Assembly (NCBI GenBank): GCA_964614915.1
Contig: CAZTNC010000008.1
Location: 1-64,000 of the forward strand
Source: WTFY01 sp964614915
Lineage (GTDB): Bacteria; Pseudomonadota; Gammaproteobacteria; UBA4575
DNA length: 64,000 nt
Direction of reading: 5' to 3'
In this document: piece by piece, positions 49,726-58,616 of the stretch
How the letters are laid out: each line of letters begins with the position of its first letter
How positions within the stretch are numbered: position 1 is the stretch's first letter
The notes under the pieces: model-generated
What the model was told of the DNA's origin: nothing
What the model saw: the letters and a program-made list of their open reading frames with translations, nothing else
Database searches by the model: none
Position numbers and translations under genes: made by a program

Positions 49726-50937
49726 CTATGGGGTCACGGATTCCAGTCTGAGTGCCTTGTCCGACAGACTTTCGGGCAGAAACTCAAGCACGGCAATGCC
49801 TACTGTGACAATGGCCAATGACAGGCAGATTCCTCCCACACCAAGCAAGACTTCAAAAATGCTGGGGGCATACTGTGCGACCACGCCATCAAAAAAACTG
49901 CTGCTTTCCTCCATGCCGGGAAAGAGCACCAGGGGGTAGGCTTGTCCACCGATAATGATCACATACAACTGGGCAAGGCCTCCCGCAATCACCAGCAAAG
50001 ACGCCAGCGAGAGCATGTGCCTTGACTGGCTGAACGGCCTTATGAAGACCAGCACAAGCGGCACTACACAACCGAACAGTAGCTGGGCCACCCAGAACAG
50101 GAACGTGTAGATACCACCATCAACCAGGATAAAGCGCTCGACGCCATGATGCTCCGTGGCATACAGGTTTGTCAGGTGGTATACCAGAACAAAATAGAAT
50201 ACCGAAGCAACGAAAACTCCCAGCAGGACCCTGAGCTTGTGCAGGATGGCATCACCGAGGCGGCGCTGCGTCCATGCATAGCTTGCCTGCAGCACTAGGA
50301 TGAACACTGCAAGGCCAAAGGCAAATGACATGATGATAAACAACGGTGCCATGATGGCTGCATCGTATGCCTGACGTGCCACCAGGAACCCAAAAATTGA
50401 TCCGGTACCTGTCGTAAGGATCAGTCTCCAGATGAATGCGGTAAATCCGGCCGACTTGGAAAACCTGTTCATTTTTCTTTCCATCATCATCCACAAATAT
50501 ATCGCGGTGATGAAAATGAAGCCTACATACAAAAAGATATTCCAGGCAAAGATGGACTTGAAGTTGTAGACCGTCATGGCAATGATCAAGCGATCCGGTC
50601 GACCCAGGTCCAGAACCAGTATGGCCAGCCCGCCCACCAGCAGTGAAATTGCAAGGAGCGCAGATAACCGCGCAAGCGGCTTGTAGTCCACTTTCCCGAA
50701 TACGGAAGAGATGGACGCTACATTGAGTGCACCGGAAGCAGCTACGATCAAAAAGACCGCAGCCACATGCGGGAAGCCCCACACAATCTGGTTGCTCATG
50801 CCAGTGATGTGGTGCCCTTCCACATCCATGTGATGTGCAGCCAGGTATCCGACCAGTGCACCCAAAGCCAGCGTGCCCAGCAAAATCCAGTACTGCGCAG
50901 AGTTTGCGTCGATGGTGCTGAAACGGGCGGTTTCCAT
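49726..50937 (-). CDS. dsrP: DsrP, NrfD-family quinone-interacting membrane subunit
   Basis: DsrP is the polytopic subunit of DsrMKJOP that exchanges electrons with the quinone pool. The protein is 403 residues from ATG 50937 (METARFSTIDANS, preceded by AAGG); a GTG at 50961 would add eight residues. About ten hydrophobic helices are visible (ILLGTLALGALVGYLAAH, VAAVFLIVAASGALNVASI, LSALLAISLLVGGLAILVLDLGRPDRL). The conserved LDLGRPDR and FSKSAGFTAFIWRL segments are NrfD-like. It lies 20 nt after dsrO (from the GTG) and before dsrN. Confidence 0.94.
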   Translation of the reverse strand: METARFSTIDANSAQYWILLGTLALGALVGYLAAHHMDVEGHHITGMSNQIVWGFPHVAAVFLIVAASGALNVASISSVFGKVDYKPLARLSALLAISLLVGGLAILVLDLGRPDRLIIAMTVYNFKSIFAWNIFLYVGFIFITAIYLWMMMERKMNRFSKSAGFTAFIWRLILTTGTGSIFGFLVARQAYDAAIMAPLFIIMSFAFGLAVFILVLQASYAWTQRRLGDAILHKLRVLLGVFVASVFYFVLVYHLTNLYATEHHGVERFILVDGGIYTFLFWVAQLLFGCVVPLVLVFIRPFSQSRHMLSLASLLVIAGGLAQLYVIIIGGQAYPLVLFPGMEESSSFFDGVVAQYAPSIFEVLLGVGGICLSLAIVTVGIAVLEFLPESLSDKALRLESVTP

Positions 50938-50981
50938 GCCTGCAGCCTTACTCGGTATCACGGGTTTTTAAAAAGCTCATC

Positions 50982-51740
50982 TCAAATTCCCTGGTAGCGG
51001 ACTCCCGTGTTGAGTCCCAGGTCAGCACGGATCTGCGTGCCACCGTATTTTTCCAGCCGTTTTGATATTTCGCTTTCAGGGTCGTTCAGGTCGCCAAACA
51101 AGAGTGCATCATGCCCTTCTTCTGCACAGGCTTCGGCACAGGCCGTAGTGTTGTCTCCCCGGTCCACCTTGTGCACACACAGGGTACAGCTTTCCACACA
51201 TCCCTTGCCCCGGGGCGAATGAGGCAGTTGATCCTCCAACGGCTCGTGGATAAAGGAACGCGCCTTGTAGGGGCATGCCATCATGCAATATCGGCAACCA
51301 ATACAGGTGTGCTTGTTGACCAGTACAATTCCGTCTTCTCGGCGGAAGGAGGCGCGGGTCGGGCAGACGTCAACACAGGGGGGATGTTCGCAATGCTGAC
51401 ACATCATCGGCATGGATGTAACGTGGCCGGTCTGCCGGTCCCTGACATTCAGCTTGCGAATCCACTGGGCGTCGGTTTCCGGACGGCCCAGGCTCCACAC
51501 ACCATTTTCCTCATTGCAGGCAGTCACACACGCGTCGCATTCTTCATGACAGTTATTCGTATTGACCAGCATGCCCCAGCGCTGCTGGCTGCTTACAGCT
51601 TGGTCATCGGGCTTCGCACCTGCGGTGTGATACAGAAAGACTCCCGGAGCAACAGCCAATCCTCCCAGGGCTGCCACACCCTGTGTGAATTGCCGCCGAC
51701 CGGTGCTGATTTCCTCAGTTGTATCCAGTGTATCGCGCAT
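50982..51740 (-). CDS. dsrO: DsrO, periplasmic iron-sulfur protein
   Basis: DsrO is the periplasmic ferredoxin-type subunit linking DsrJ and DsrP. The 252-residue protein has a twin-arginine signal (TGRRQFTQGVAALGGLAVAPGVFLYHTAGA). Its four cysteine clusters include CHEECDACVTACNEENG, CQHCEHPPCVDVCPTRA and CIGCRYCMMACPYKARSF; the fourth is CVESCTLCVHKV with the later CAEAC. It is related to NrfC/HybA. It sits between dsrJ and dsrP with about 20-nt gaps. Confidence 0.95.
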   Translation of the reverse strand: MRDTLDTTEEISTGRRQFTQGVAALGGLAVAPGVFLYHTAGAKPDDQAVSSQQRWGMLVNTNNCHEECDACVTACNEENGVWSLGRPETDAQWIRKLNVRDRQTGHVTSMPMMCQHCEHPPCVDVCPTRASFRREDGIVLVNKHTCIGCRYCMMACPYKARSFIHEPLEDQLPHSPRGKGCVESCTLCVHKVDRGDNTTACAEACAEEGHDALLFGDLNDPESEISKRLEKYGGTQIRADLGLNTGVRYQGI

Positions 51741-51761
51741 GACAGATCCGGTTCCCAGCGG

Positions 51762-52250
51762 TCATTTGGTGAAGACAGCGGTACTGAACTGTAGAGTCTC
51801 AAGAAGTTCCTGCACAGGCCGACGTGCACGCTGGTCTGGCTTTAGCGCCTTGCGTATCGCTTCCTCAGGACGGTCAGCATGACACTGAAAGCAATCAATA
51901 CGTACAGCGGCAAATTGGTGGCAGCTTGCGCAAAAGTGTGTCTCTTGCGAATAGCGCGCATAGACACCCTCGGCATTCGGTGTGATGTGGCAGTCAATGC
52001 AACCGATCAGGCTGTGCTTTTTAGTGCGGATTCCTTCGATCACTGTCAGATCCCTATGGTCGAGGATGTATTCGAAATGCTGTCTTCGCATGATCTCAAC
52101 AGGCTCCACACAAAGAGTATCCTCATCGTAGTTTCCCTTGGGTGGCGGGATGTTTTCTGGTCCACCCGCAACGGCCCCGAACATGAACATGCAGACGGTC
52201 GCAATGCCGGCCAGGCTGAATAGCAAGCGGTGGGCGGGGATCCTTTTCAA
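51762..52250 (-). CDS. dsrJ: DsrJ, triheme cytochrome c
   Basis: DsrJ is the periplasmic triheme cytochrome of DsrMKJOP. The 162-residue protein has an N-terminal anchor/signal (LLFSLAGIATVCMFMFGAVAGG). Three heme sites follow: CIDCH, CASCH and CFQCH. Cys47 in TLCVEPVEIMRRQHFEYI corresponds to the unusual cysteine axial ligand of one heme reported for Allochromatium DsrJ. The start codon is TTG (52250): an in-frame stop lies three codons upstream and the next Met would destroy the signal. The gene lies directly after dsrK; dsrL, which separates them in Allochromatium, is elsewhere. Confidence 0.95.
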   Translation of the reverse strand: MKRIPAHRLLFSLAGIATVCMFMFGAVAGGPENIPPPKGNYDEDTLCVEPVEIMRRQHFEYILDHRDLTVIEGIRTKKHSLIGCIDCHITPNAEGVYARYSQETHFCASCHQFAAVRIDCFQCHADRPEEAIRKALKPDQRARRPVQELLETLQFSTAVFTK

Positions 52251-52293
52251 GGCACTTCACTTGGGTCCAGTCATGAGTAACCAGGCAGTTTGC

Positions 52294-53832
52294 TCAGGCA
52301 GCTTCGGCCTGATCCTGCGTTTCCTCTGATTGGTCTTCCTCTTCGGGCTGCAGCACGATCGCATTGCTCACGAGCTGGTGCACGCTGACGACCTGATCCA
52401 TCTGGAAGTCATAGTACGGGAACACTTTGGAAAACTGGCTTTTGCAGATCGCACACATCGCGGCCATGTGGGTCACGCCGTAATCATCGACAACATTCTT
52501 GAGGGCTTCCATGCGCGGCAATGCGCCTTTGACGCGCAACTCGATCAAATCATCTGTCAGCAATCCACCGCCGCCGCCGCAGCAATAGGTGCCTTCACCG
52601 ATGGAGTAACTTGGCATGTCCACGTAGTGGTTACATACCGACCTGATCACCTCTCTCGGGATTTCAAACTGGCCACCCGGCCTGTCTCCCATGCGGGATG
52701 CGCGTGCCACATTGCAGGAATCATGGTAGGTGACCACCATGTCATCATTCTGTGACGGATCGAGGGTCAGCTTCCCTTGCTGGATCAGACTGTGCGTCAC
52801 CTCGCAGATATGCTGTGGTACAGGATAATCCGGGTCAAGGAAGTCAAAGGGGCCAGCCAAGGTGTTCAGGAAAGAATAGGCTACCCGCCAGGCATGCCCG
52901 CATTCGCCAAATACAATCCGCTTCACACCCAGATCCAGCGCGGCCTGGCGAATCCGCAAGGCGAGTTTTTGCATGTTCTCATAGCTGCCAATGAACATGC
53001 CAAAGTTTGCAGCCTCACTGGCATAGGAACTCAGCGTCCAGGATATGCCTGCCTGATGAAACACTTTTGCATAACCGATCAGCCCGTCAATATGTGGCTC
53101 TGCAAAAAAATCCGCAGATGGGGTTACCAGCAGCACCTCGGCGCCTTTCTCATCCAGGGGGAAGCGGACCTGAACACCGGTTTCCTCTTCAACGTCCTCT
53201 TCCAGCCCTTCCAGCGTGTCCGCCAGGGCCGGCTCCGGCAGGCCCAGGTTGTTGCCAATCACATGGACCTTGCCGATGATCTCATTGCAGTATTTCTGTC
53301 CCTTGCCTACAGCATCCATGACCTCACGTGCGGCCATGGAGATTTCTGCAGTGTCAATTCCGTAGGGGCAATACACGGAACACCGTCTGCACTGTGAACA
53401 TTGATGAAAATAGCTGTACCAGTCATCCAGGACTTCCTCGGTCAAGTCCTCGGCGCCGACGAGCTTCGGAAACAGTTTGCCGGAAAGCGTGTAATAGCGC
53501 CGGTACACTTTGCGGAACAAATCCTGGCGTGCCACCGGCATGTTTTTCGGGTCAGTCGTGCCCAGGTAGTAGTGGCACTTGTCCGTACAGGCGCCACACT
53601 TGACACAGGAATCCAGAAATACCTGTAGCGAACGGTACTTGCCCGTGAGTTCGCCCATCTTCTCAATGGCAACTTCTTTCCAGTTGTCGACCAACTCACC
53701 CGGATAGCCGAGTTTTTCCTGGAAGTCGGGCTTGGCAACATACGGCTTGCTGTGCGCCATGACACCTTCCTGCAAGCGGGGAATTACCGGATACTCCCTG
53801 ATCTTCGGAGTTTCAAATTCTGCAGCAGCCAT
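52294..53832 (-). CDS. dsrK: DsrK, HdrD-like iron-sulfur subunit
   Basis: DsrK is the cytoplasmic catalytic subunit of DsrMKJOP, thought to reoxidise or reduce the DsrC trisulfide/thiols at a noncubane 4Fe-4S cluster. The 512-residue protein has two ferredoxin-type motifs, CVKCGACTDKCHYYLGTTDP and CSQCRRCSVYCPYG. The CCG-domain cysteines lie in VFGECGHAWR, VTYHDSCNVARASR and YCCGGGGGLL. The C-terminal tail is acidic (PEEEDQSEETQDQ). It starts 2 nt after dsrM. Confidence 0.96.
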   Translation of the reverse strand: MAAAEFETPKIREYPVIPRLQEGVMAHSKPYVAKPDFQEKLGYPGELVDNWKEVAIEKMGELTGKYRSLQVFLDSCVKCGACTDKCHYYLGTTDPKNMPVARQDLFRKVYRRYYTLSGKLFPKLVGAEDLTEEVLDDWYSYFHQCSQCRRCSVYCPYGIDTAEISMAAREVMDAVGKGQKYCNEIIGKVHVIGNNLGLPEPALADTLEGLEEDVEEETGVQVRFPLDEKGAEVLLVTPSADFFAEPHIDGLIGYAKVFHQAGISWTLSSYASEAANFGMFIGSYENMQKLALRIRQAALDLGVKRIVFGECGHAWRVAYSFLNTLAGPFDFLDPDYPVPQHICEVTHSLIQQGKLTLDPSQNDDMVVTYHDSCNVARASRMGDRPGGQFEIPREVIRSVCNHYVDMPSYSIGEGTYCCGGGGGLLTDDLIELRVKGALPRMEALKNVVDDYGVTHMAAMCAICKSQFSKVFPYYDFQMDQVVSVHQLVSNAIVLQPEEEDQSEETQDQAEAA

Positions 53833-53834
53833 GG

Positions 53835-54575
53835 TTAACCTGTTTTCGTTGACTCAAGCCTCGAAGCCCAGTCGGCTACGTGGCGACGTTCTCGAGGGTT
53901 GTCCACTTGGTTCCGGGTAGGGCTGAAGAACACGCCCGGGGCATGTAAAAGCTTGCTGAACGGGAAAATGACCATCAACAGGATCACCAGACTCAAATGC
54001 ACGATCAGAATCGGGTCAGGAGGCAACGCAGACCAGTTGAACACGAAAAGTCCCAGGAAAAACGCTTTCAGTGCAACGATGTCGGTGTGCTCCACAAAGG
54101 TCATCAGCGCGCCGGTGACCCCGATTGCGATCAGCAGCAACAGCATGAGGTGGTCCGAGGGCGCAGAGATATAGCGAACGCGGTCTACAAAAATTCTTCT
54201 GGCCCATAGCCCCGCGAGACCTGCCAGCATCATGAAGGCGGCATATTTTCCAAACGGTTGCAAAAAGACCACCCAGCCCCAGACCGGATCCGTGAAGTAA
54301 CGCAAATGCCTTAGCAGGACCAGAAGCAGTCCAAAATGAAACATCCACCCAAACAGCCAGGTCCACTTGCTCGACTTGAACAGGCTTTCGAATATCGTGA
54401 GTTCCTTGACCATACGGAACACAACGCCACTGCGCGTAGTGGGCGCAGGCGTTGTGGGTATTTTCAAAGGTGCGGGTGTTTTGGCGTACTGCCAGATTTT
54501 ATGTGCAGTAAAAACCAGCAATATGGCAGTTGCCACATAAAACAGGACTGCAAAGACGATCGTTATGGCTGACAT
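53835..54575 (-). CDS. dsrM: DsrM, membrane cytochrome b subunit (HdrE/NarI-like)
   Basis: DsrM is the diheme b membrane anchor that accepts electrons from DsrK. The 246-residue protein has about five hydrophobic segments (ITIVFAVLFYVATAILLVFTA, WLFGWMFHFGLLLVLLRHL, AAFMMLAGLAGLWARRIF, LMLLLLIAIGVTGALMTFVEH, ILIVHLSLVILLMVIFPFSKL). Histidines suited to heme ligation occur in MFHFGLLL/LLRHL and VHLSLVILL/LLHAPG. It is followed 2 nt later by dsrK. A 107-nt gap with a hairpin and A/T run separates it from dsrC. Confidence 0.95.
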   Translation of the reverse strand: MSAITIVFAVLFYVATAILLVFTAHKIWQYAKTPAPLKIPTTPAPTTRSGVVFRMVKELTIFESLFKSSKWTWLFGWMFHFGLLLVLLRHLRYFTDPVWGWVVFLQPFGKYAAFMMLAGLAGLWARRIFVDRVRYISAPSDHLMLLLLIAIGVTGALMTFVEHTDIVALKAFFLGLFVFNWSALPPDPILIVHLSLVILLMVIFPFSKLLHAPGVFFSPTRNQVDNPRERRHVADWASRLESTKTG

Positions 54576-54630
54576 CTATCAGGGTTGCTTGGCCCTTCAC
54601 ACCCGGCATGAACATGTTCCCGATGCAAAG

Positions 54631-54657
54631 AAAAAAGGCGGCTTTACCTTTCGGCCG
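54631..54657 (-). terminator. Attenuator-like hairpin between dsrC and dsrM
   Basis: On the minus strand, after the dsrC stop, CGGC (54657-54654) and GCCG (54642-54639) can pair across an 11-nt loop and are followed within two bases by six T residues (54636-54631). The stem is short, so termination would be partial. Such an element would let dsrABEFHC, and dsrC above all, be expressed above dsrMK, as reported for dsrC in other sulfur bacteria. Confidence 0.35.
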
Positions 54658-54682
54658 TTTCCCTTGTCAAGGCTCAGTATAC

Positions 54683-55015
54683 CTACACGCAACCCGTCGG
54701 CTTGGGCAGGCCCGCATACTTACACGCCTGCTTCGCAGGGCCGTAAGGAAACAGCTCATACAGGTACTTGCTGTTACCTTTGTCCTTGCCCAGTTTCTTG
54801 CCAATTGCCTTGGTCAGCACACGCACTGCAGGGGCAATCTGGTACTCTTCATAGTACGAGCGCAGAAAGTTAATCACTTCCCAGTGATTTTCTCCCAGCT
54901 CGGCACCGTCCGCCTCTGCCATCGCATCTGCCAACTCCGGTTGCCAGTCATTCAGGTTGGCCAAATACCCTTCTTCATCAGTCTCAAAGGACTTGCCATT
55001 TACTTCTAAAGGCAT
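54683..55015 (-). CDS. dsrC: DsrC, sulfur carrier protein
   Basis: DsrC is the small protein that carries sulfur as a persulfide/trisulfide between DsrEFH, DsrAB and DsrMKJOP. The 110-residue protein has both redox cysteines of the flexible C-terminal arm, Cys98 and Cys109 (KQACKYAGLPKPTGCV), spaced 11 residues as in true DsrC. The core includes ENHWEVINFLRSYYEEYQIAPAVRVL and LYELFPYGPAKQA. It lies between dsrH and dsrM. A cysteine-less paralogue is encoded at 60810-61151. Confidence 0.97.
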   Translation of the reverse strand: MPLEVNGKSFETDEEGYLANLNDWQPELADAMAEADGAELGENHWEVINFLRSYYEEYQIAPAVRVLTKAIGKKLGKDKGNSKYLYELFPYGPAKQACKYAGLPKPTGCV

Positions 55016-55053
55016 GCAATTCTCCTCGTTTTCTCGCGTTCGTTAAACAAATT

Positions 55054-55362
55054 TTACAACCACGACTGAACCGTATCATGTTCCGTCGTCAAATCCACAA
55101 AGCCATTATAATCGACTACCTGGATCCCATCGATTACCTTGTCATTGTTCAGTCCGCGGGCCTTAATATCAGGCCCCAGGACATAAAATGAAAGGTCCTG
55201 CATCGCCTGGGTGATTTTTTCACTGAATCTTGTGTCACGCATGGCACCGATCACACCATCCTCGAACAGAAGTACAGAACTTCCCGCCTTGGCCAGGCGC
55301 AAACAGGATTCCAGGGCGTTACGTTCGAACGGGGATTTGTTTACGGTGTGCAGGGTGGCCAT
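55054..55362 (-). CDS. dsrH: DsrH, subunit of the DsrEFH sulfur-transfer complex
   Basis: DsrH (TusB-like) is part of the DsrE2F2H2 hexamer that donates sulfur to DsrC. The 102-residue protein begins MATLHTVNKSPFERNALESC, with Cys20 at the conserved position, followed by SSVLLFEDGVIGA and FYVLGPDIKARGL. It ends with a single Trp (TVQSWL). It begins 8 nt after dsrF and 38 nt before dsrC. Confidence 0.94.
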   Translation of the reverse strand: MATLHTVNKSPFERNALESCLRLAKAGSSVLLFEDGVIGAMRDTRFSEKITQAMQDLSFYVLGPDIKARGLNNDKVIDGIQVVDYNGFVDLTTEHDTVQSWL

Positions 55363-55370
55363 GGCGGATG

Positions 55371-55790
55371 TCAGAAGCTCAGTATCACGTCCTGTTCATC
55401 AATGATTGTGGCCAGCTCATCGCGCCCGATGACAAACAGCGAATCCTTTTCTGCCCAGTCGTCATCCTCATCCTCGTATTTCAGCGCCTGAAGATCCTCG
55501 GCAGACAGGCCGCGCTCTTCCAGAGACTCTTTCTCGACATACACCTTCTTGACGTCGTAGTCCCCGAGTGCCGTGTAGGTCTTGGAAAAGTTCTTCATGC
55601 CGATGCCGTCAGTGTCCTGCCCCTTGGTAAGCTGGTACACGCCATCGTCTGCAAACACCAGACTGATGTCCTGGTCAAACGCGGCCGCGATCAGCACGAC
55701 CTCCAGGGATTCCAATGCATAGATTGTTCCGTACGGGGCCTTGCGGTTGATATAACAGAATTTCTTGACTACACCCTCGCCGTTTTCCAT
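55371..55790 (-). CDS. dsrF: DsrF, subunit of the DsrEFH sulfur-transfer complex
   Basis: DsrF (TusC-like) is a structural subunit of DsrEFH. The 139-residue protein has KKFCYINRKAPYGTIYALESLEVVLIAAAFDQDISLVFADDGVYQL-type features of the family (key parts: YINRKAPYG, SLVFADDGVYQL). KNFSKTYTALGDYDVKKVYVE follows, then an acidic loop DEDDDWAEKDSLFVIGRDEL. The only cysteine is near the N-terminus. It lies between dsrE and dsrH with gaps of 18 and 8 nt. Confidence 0.94.
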   Translation of the reverse strand: MENGEGVVKKFCYINRKAPYGTIYALESLEVVLIAAAFDQDISLVFADDGVYQLTKGQDTDGIGMKNFSKTYTALGDYDVKKVYVEKESLEERGLSAEDLQALKYEDEDDDWAEKDSLFVIGRDELATIIDEQDVILSF

Positions 55791-55808
55791 CAGACATCCC
55801 CCAGAAAG

Positions 55809-56201
55809 TCAGTCTCCGAATGTAACCAGGCGGTCTGCCTGAATCCCGGCTTCGATGAGTTGCCCCAGGCCCGAGATGCGAAAGCCCGGTGCCAGATTGT
55901 TTGCGCTTTTGCCATGTCGCCCCATTTCATCCTCGTCGAGAACCCCGCGGCGCTGCGCGGCCGCTACGCATACCACCAGGTCCAGATCATGCTTTTCTGC
56001 CAGACCCGACCATTCCAAGGTGAGATTGCGGTCATCCTGGGGCGGCACGCCCAGGCTGGTGCCGTTGTTGACACCGTCGTGATAGAAAAAGACCCGGAAG
56101 ATCTCATGCCCCTTGTGCAGGGCAGCTTTTACAAATTGCAGGGCCGAATCAGATGCTTGGTGCGTATACGGTCCTTCATTGATCACAATTCCAAACTTCA
56201 C
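55809..56201 (-). CDS. dsrE: DsrE, sulfur-accepting subunit of DsrEFH
   Basis: DsrE (TusD-like) carries the cysteine that receives and passes sulfur in DsrEFH. The 130-residue protein starts MKFGIVINEGPYTHQASDSAL and has Cys78 in DLVVCVAAAQRRGV, the same residue number as the essential cysteine of Allochromatium DsrE. The C-terminus GFRISGLGQLIEAGIQADRLVTFGD is characteristic. The presence of dsrEFH marks the locus as the oxidative (reverse) type. It starts 15 nt after dsrB. Confidence 0.96.
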   Translation of the reverse strand: MKFGIVINEGPYTHQASDSALQFVKAALHKGHEIFRVFFYHDGVNNGTSLGVPPQDDRNLTLEWSGLAEKHDLDLVVCVAAAQRRGVLDEDEMGRHGKSANNLAPGFRISGLGQLIEAGIQADRLVTFGD

Positions 56202-56216
56202 ACTGCGCCCTCATGC

Positions 56217-57293
56217 CTAGAAACGGATATGAGCCGAAGAATTCAGGCTCCTGCGGGCACCACGCCAGTTATCGATGTGGAATTTGGTGAAGGGAAGTCC
56301 CGTGCTCTCAAAAAACCGTGGCCAGCCGATGCGTTCGATCCAGTCATTGATACGCTCCCAGTCCCTGGCACCATCACGGTAAGCTCGCAGGATCTGCTTG
56401 ACCACTGCGGTCGCTTCCGGCCAGCGCGGCGGGTTGTTGGGAATGCCCGCTGCCACCAGTTTCTGGAAGGTAGGCTTGCCGCGTGCATTACTGTGATTGC
56501 CTCCCACCCAGATCGCAAGCTGGCTGTGCTCGGCATCGTTGATCTGCATGGGCGGACAAGGCGGGTAACAGGCCCCGCAGCAAATACATTTTTTCTCGTC
56601 GACTTCAAGTGACGGCTTGCCGTTCACCTGTGCGGGGCGGATCGCAGCCACCGGACAACGGGCCACCACGGACGGGCGTTCACAAACATTGGAGACCAGG
56701 TCATGGTTGATTTTCGGCGGCTTGGTGTGCTGCACATTGATGGCGATATCCCCTTGGCCACCACAATTGATCTGGCAACAGGAGGTCGTGATGTGTACCC
56801 GGTTGGGCATGTTGTTCTCACGGAACTCATCGATCAACTCGTCCATCATGGCCTTGACCACACCGGAGGCATCCGTACCGGGGATATCACAATGCAGCCA
56901 GCCCTGGGTATGTGAAATCATGGCCACGGAATTCTTCGTTCCTCCGACCACAAAACCTTCCTCTTCCAGGACATCAATCAGCGGCTGGACCTTGGAGCCA
57001 TCCGCCACCATGTATTCGATATTGCTGCGGATCGTAAAGCGCACATAGCCTTCCGCATATTTATCGCCGATCTCACAGAGCGTGCGCAGGGTAAATACAT
57101 CCAGGATACGTTGCGTTCCTGCCCGCACCGTCCAGATGCGATCCCCGTTTTCAGCCACATGCAGCAAAACGCCTGGACGCGGGTGTTCATGATAATCCCA
57201 GGCCCCGTAATTTTTGCGCATCACAGGATGCATGTACTGGAATCCGTCCGGGCAACCTGACTCAATGGGTGGGCGATGCTGCTGCGCCATCAT
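56217..57293 (-). CDS. dsrB: Reverse-type dissimilatory sulfite reductase, beta subunit
   Basis: DsrB forms the alpha2beta2 sulfite reductase with DsrA and carries the catalytic siroheme-4Fe-4S. The 358-residue protein contains TTSCCQINCGGQGDIAIN (cluster/siroheme cysteines) and the inserted ferredoxin domain CICCGACYPPCPPMQINDAEHS. The conserved IWVGGNHSNARGKPTF and RIGWPRFFESTGLPFTKFHID follow. The AGGAG site lies 3 nt before the first ATG and 6 nt before the second (57290), so the second may be the true start. It follows dsrA by 60 nt. Confidence 0.96.
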   Translation of the reverse strand: MMAQQHRPPIESGCPDGFQYMHPVMRKNYGAWDYHEHPRPGVLLHVAENGDRIWTVRAGTQRILDVFTLRTLCEIGDKYAEGYVRFTIRSNIEYMVADGSKVQPLIDVLEEEGFVVGGTKNSVAMISHTQGWLHCDIPGTDASGVVKAMMDELIDEFRENNMPNRVHITTSCCQINCGGQGDIAINVQHTKPPKINHDLVSNVCERPSVVARCPVAAIRPAQVNGKPSLEVDEKKCICCGACYPPCPPMQINDAEHSQLAIWVGGNHSNARGKPTFQKLVAAGIPNNPPRWPEATAVVKQILRAYRDGARDWERINDWIERIGWPRFFESTGLPFTKFHIDNWRGARRSLNSSAHIRF

Positions 57294-57353
57294 GTTCTCC
57301 TAAACTTTGTAGCCTGATGCTTTTAAAAGGTGTGTACGGCAGGACCGCGGGGG

Positions 57354-58616
57354 CTAGCCTGCAGCCGCCTGCTGCTCGGCTTTCCTCTGGAACCACTTCT
57401 CGGCTTCTTCATCCCAGCCGTCAGTGCGCAGATAGGAACTCTGGCGCGGCTCGTTGACCATGTTGGGATCCACTTCAATGCCAATGCCTTCCAGGAAATT
57501 GACAAGGCCGATGCGTTCGATCATTTCCCCGCATCGCTCATGCTCCAGGCCGTTCTCCGCCCAGAAATCAATGGTTTCCTCGGCTATCTCGACCAGTCTC
57601 TCATAATCCTCTTCGCTGTCGAGCTTCATGAACGGCACCACCACGGTTCCCATCAAATCACCGATCTTGAGGGTACGCTTGCCGCCGATGAGTATGGTGA
57701 CTCCCCGGTCATCTCCCGGAGACAACGCTTTCACCATCACGTTCAAGCAGTGCATGCAGCGAACGCAATCCTCGTTGTTGACCTCCAGAGTGTCATCATC
57801 TTTCAGCGTAAGGGCCTTGGTGGGGCAGCGGGTGATCACGTTGTCGATCACGTACTGGCGGCCCTTGCGTTTCACGAATTTCTTGACCTCATCCTGATCC
57901 ACTTTCATATCGTCACGCCACGTGCCGATTATGGAAAAGTCCGACCGCTCGATCGAGTTCATGCAGTCGTTCGGGCATCCGGATACCTTGAATTTGAATT
58001 TGTAGGGTAATGCAGGACGATGGACATCGTCGGTGAAGTTATTGAGCAGGGTTCGGTGAATTTTCATCTCGTCCGCGTTGGACATCTCGCACCGTGCCGA
58101 CCCTACACAGGATTGTCCGGTACGCACACAGGGGCCTGCGCCCCCCAGATCCCATCCGTAATCATTGATCTCGTCAAAAAAGTGTTGCGTATTTTCCGTC
58201 GTGGCGCCGATAAACATGATGTTCCCGGTTTGCCCGTGAAAGGTCACCAGCCCGGAACCCCATTTCTCCCAGCTTGATCCAAGCTGGCGCAGCATATCCG
58301 TCGTGTAGTAGTTTCCGGCAGGGGGCTGAACTCGCAGGGTGTGAAATTCCTTGGATTCGGGAAACGCCGCACCTACCTCGGAAAAACGAGGAATGATTCC
58401 ACTTCCGTACCCGAACACCGAAACCGTACCTCCCTTCCAGTAGCCTTTGCGCGTTTCGTAGGAGTGTTCCAGCTGGCCCAGCAAGGAGTTGGCCACACCG
58501 CGGACTCGTTCATCGTCATGTTTGTCGCGCAGACGCTTGATACCGGAAACGAAACTCGGCCATGGACCCTTTTCCAGGTCATCAAGCATAGGAGTGGGAT
58601 GATTCGTATCGGCCAT
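57354..58616 (-). CDS. dsrA: Reverse-type dissimilatory sulfite reductase, alpha subunit
   Basis: DsrA is the alpha subunit of the cytoplasmic siroheme enzyme that oxidises DsrC-bound sulfane sulfur to sulfite in this direction. The 420-residue protein has GPWPSFVSGIKRL at the N-terminus, and the siroheme/cluster cysteines in CVRTGQSCVGSARCEMSN and VSGCPNDCMNSIERSDF. A ferredoxin domain with CPTKALTLKDDDTLEVNN and CVRCMHCLNVMVKAL follows. An AAGGAG site precedes the ATG. It is the promoter-proximal gene of the dsr operon. Confidence 0.97.
   Translation of the reverse strand: MADTNHPTPMLDDLEKGPWPSFVSGIKRLRDKHDDERVRGVANSLLGQLEHSYETRKGYWKGGTVSVFGYGSGIIPRFSEVGAAFPESKEFHTLRVQPPAGNYYTTDMLRQLGSSWEKWGSGLVTFHGQTGNIMFIGATTENTQHFFDEINDYGWDLGGAGPCVRTGQSCVGSARCEMSNADEMKIHRTLLNNFTDDVHRPALPYKFKFKVSGCPNDCMNSIERSDFSIIGTWRDDMKVDQDEVKKFVKRKGRQYVIDNVITRCPTKALTLKDDDTLEVNNEDCVRCMHCLNVMVKALSPGDDRGVTILIGGKRTLKIGDLMGTVVVPFMKLDSEEDYERLVEIAEETIDFWAENGLEHERCGEMIERIGLVNFLEGIGIEVDPNMVNEPRQSSYLRTDGWDEEAEKWFQRKAEQQAAAG

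Noticed and set aside
55230..56612. 460-codon open frame on the plus strand
   Set aside because: It is antisense to dsrB, dsrE and dsrF, whose protein families are unambiguous; its translation shows no domain.
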